Of a DNA stretch of 64,000 nt, positions 63,559-64,000 are shown in pieces. The DNA is taken from NCBI GenBank assembly GCA_025450755.1, contig JANWLR010000042.1, positions 81,141 to 145,140 of the forward strand, read 5' to 3'. The translations under genes were made by a program, and so were the position numbers. Numbering within the stretch: position 1 is the first letter of the stretch; every line of letters begins with the position of its first letter. The DNA is from Sphingomicrobium sp. (GTDB lineage Bacteria > Pseudomonadota > Alphaproteobacteria > Sphingomonadales > Sphingomonadaceae). Under the pieces are notes generated by a model. It saw nothing but the letters and a program-made list of their open reading frames with translations, was not told the DNA's origin and made no database searches.

Positions 63559-64000
63559 GCCATGCCGATGAGCGACTTGAGCCCGAGCCAAATGCGGGCG
63601 AAGAATCCGGCGCGACCGATATCTTGCCCGGCGACCAGCGGCACCACCTGCGGCGCAGTGTCGCCAGTAGTCACCACCAGCTGGGCAACCTCCTGCCCTT
63701 TGGCAATCGGTGCAATCAGCGGCCCCTCGTAGCGGATCTTCATGGTGATCGGCTTATCATTGACCGAAAGACCCGCAGGAACGCTGACCGCGAGATCGCT
63801 GGGGGCAACGAGCGGCACTTCGCTCGAACTGCCCATTTGCACCTTCGCGGATCCGACCTTGGCGCCGGCGCTGAACAGGGGCTTGTCGGTCCAGGCTGCG
63901 AAGCCCCATTGGATCAGCCGGGTCGATTCCTGCACCCGCTGGTTCCAGCTGGCCATGCCGGCAAGCACTTCAATCAGGCGGCGTCCATTCTGGTCGGCCG
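63555..64000 (-). CDS. dacC: D-alanyl-D-alanine carboxypeptidase, C-terminal part (5' end outside window)
   Basis: Open to base 64000; the ATG used by the ORF track (63968) is internal. The visible 148 residues are the end of the transpeptidase-fold domain (DQNGRRLIEVLAGMASWNQRVQESTRLIQWGF), the beta-rich PBP5 C-terminal domain (KVQMGSSSEVPLVAPSDLAVSVP...KPITMKIRYEGPLIAPIAKGQEVAQLVV) and a short amphipathic tail (GFFARIWLGLKSLIGMA) that holds such enzymes on the inner membrane. It removes the last D-Ala from peptidoglycan stem peptides. The serine motifs lie outside the window. Confidence 0.9.
   Translation of the reverse strand, partial: ADQNGRRLIEVLAGMASWNQRVQESTRLIQWGFAAWTDKPLFSAGAKVGSAKVQMGSSSEVPLVAPSDLAVSVPAGLSVNDKPITMKIRYEGPLIAPIAKGQEVAQLVVTTGDTAPQVVPLVAGQDIGRAGFFARIWLGLKSLIGMA

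Overview
This window is a stretch of bacterial chromosome that looks like an alphaproteobacterium of the order Sphingomonadales. The evidence is a GC-rich, densely packed chromosome, a fused ispDF gene, a dusB-ntrY-ntrX-hfq-hflX block, a tandem double-domain Hfq, an ffs-dnaX-ybaB block, TPR-sulfotransferases, and frequent four-base stop/start overlaps using TTG or GTG starts. There are no insertion sequences, phage genes or CRISPR arrays. This is core chromosome with a few duplicated or lineage-specific islands.

Layout. 1-3.8 kb: trmFO (3' end outside the window), a GH16 glucanase, a decayed small gene next to a DUF488 gene, a small secreted protein and a Host_attach protein. 3.9-10 kb: gyrA, a secreted TPR protein and a soluble histidine kinase whose ATPase domain has lost its G1 box. 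10-10.4 kb: two tRNA genes (CAU and Pro-UGG). 10.4-17.1 kb: a lipoprotein, an M28 peptidase, a PA0069-family radical SAM protein with a perfect alphaproteobacterial LexA box, an outer-membrane beta-barrel protein with polyproline tail, a soluble lytic transglycosylase and a UDG-superfamily protein. 17.2-23.8 kb: one forward gene string of ETF-QO, TPR protein, ispE, NAD(P)H-hydrate repair enzyme and a TrmA/RlmD-type methyltransferase. 23.8-30.3 kb: MAPEG protein, MHS transporter, a polyamine pair (deoxyhypusine-synthase-like protein plus ornithine decarboxylase-like enzyme), serine/threonine dehydratase and small proteins. 30.4-33 kb: two tandem cysteine desulfurases and a [2Fe-2S] ferredoxin, translationally coupled. 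33-34.5 kb: two tandem EF-hand proteins. 34.6-40.1 kb: SRP RNA, dnaX, ybaB, acyl-CoA synthetase and ettA.

40.1-44.2 kb holds a duplicated divergent module, [TPR-sulfotransferase (-) / DUF1905 protein (+)] x2. 44.3-47.9 kb: a small hydrophilic protein and a PAS-only protein, each behind a promoter resembling the EcfG general-stress consensus, then a NYN-domain protein, two glycine-zipper lipoproteins and a beta-carbonic anhydrase. 47.9-57.5 kb: lipA, a COQ10-like gene, pncC, ispDF, dusB, ntrY, ntrX, double hfq and hflX (probable CTG start). 57.5-64 kb: a leftward operon-like string dacC-tmk-holB-metG-tatD-MBL hydrolase-retropepsin-like protease-mazG.

Several genes work together. IspE and IspDF are three steps of the MEP isoprenoid pathway. 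TrmFO, the methyltransferase, DusB and MetG act on RNA or translation. Slt and the D-Ala-D-Ala carboxypeptidase remodel peptidoglycan. NtrY/NtrX form a two-component pair. DnaX and HolB are clamp-loader subunits. All calls rest on reading motifs in the translated sequence; no database search was run.
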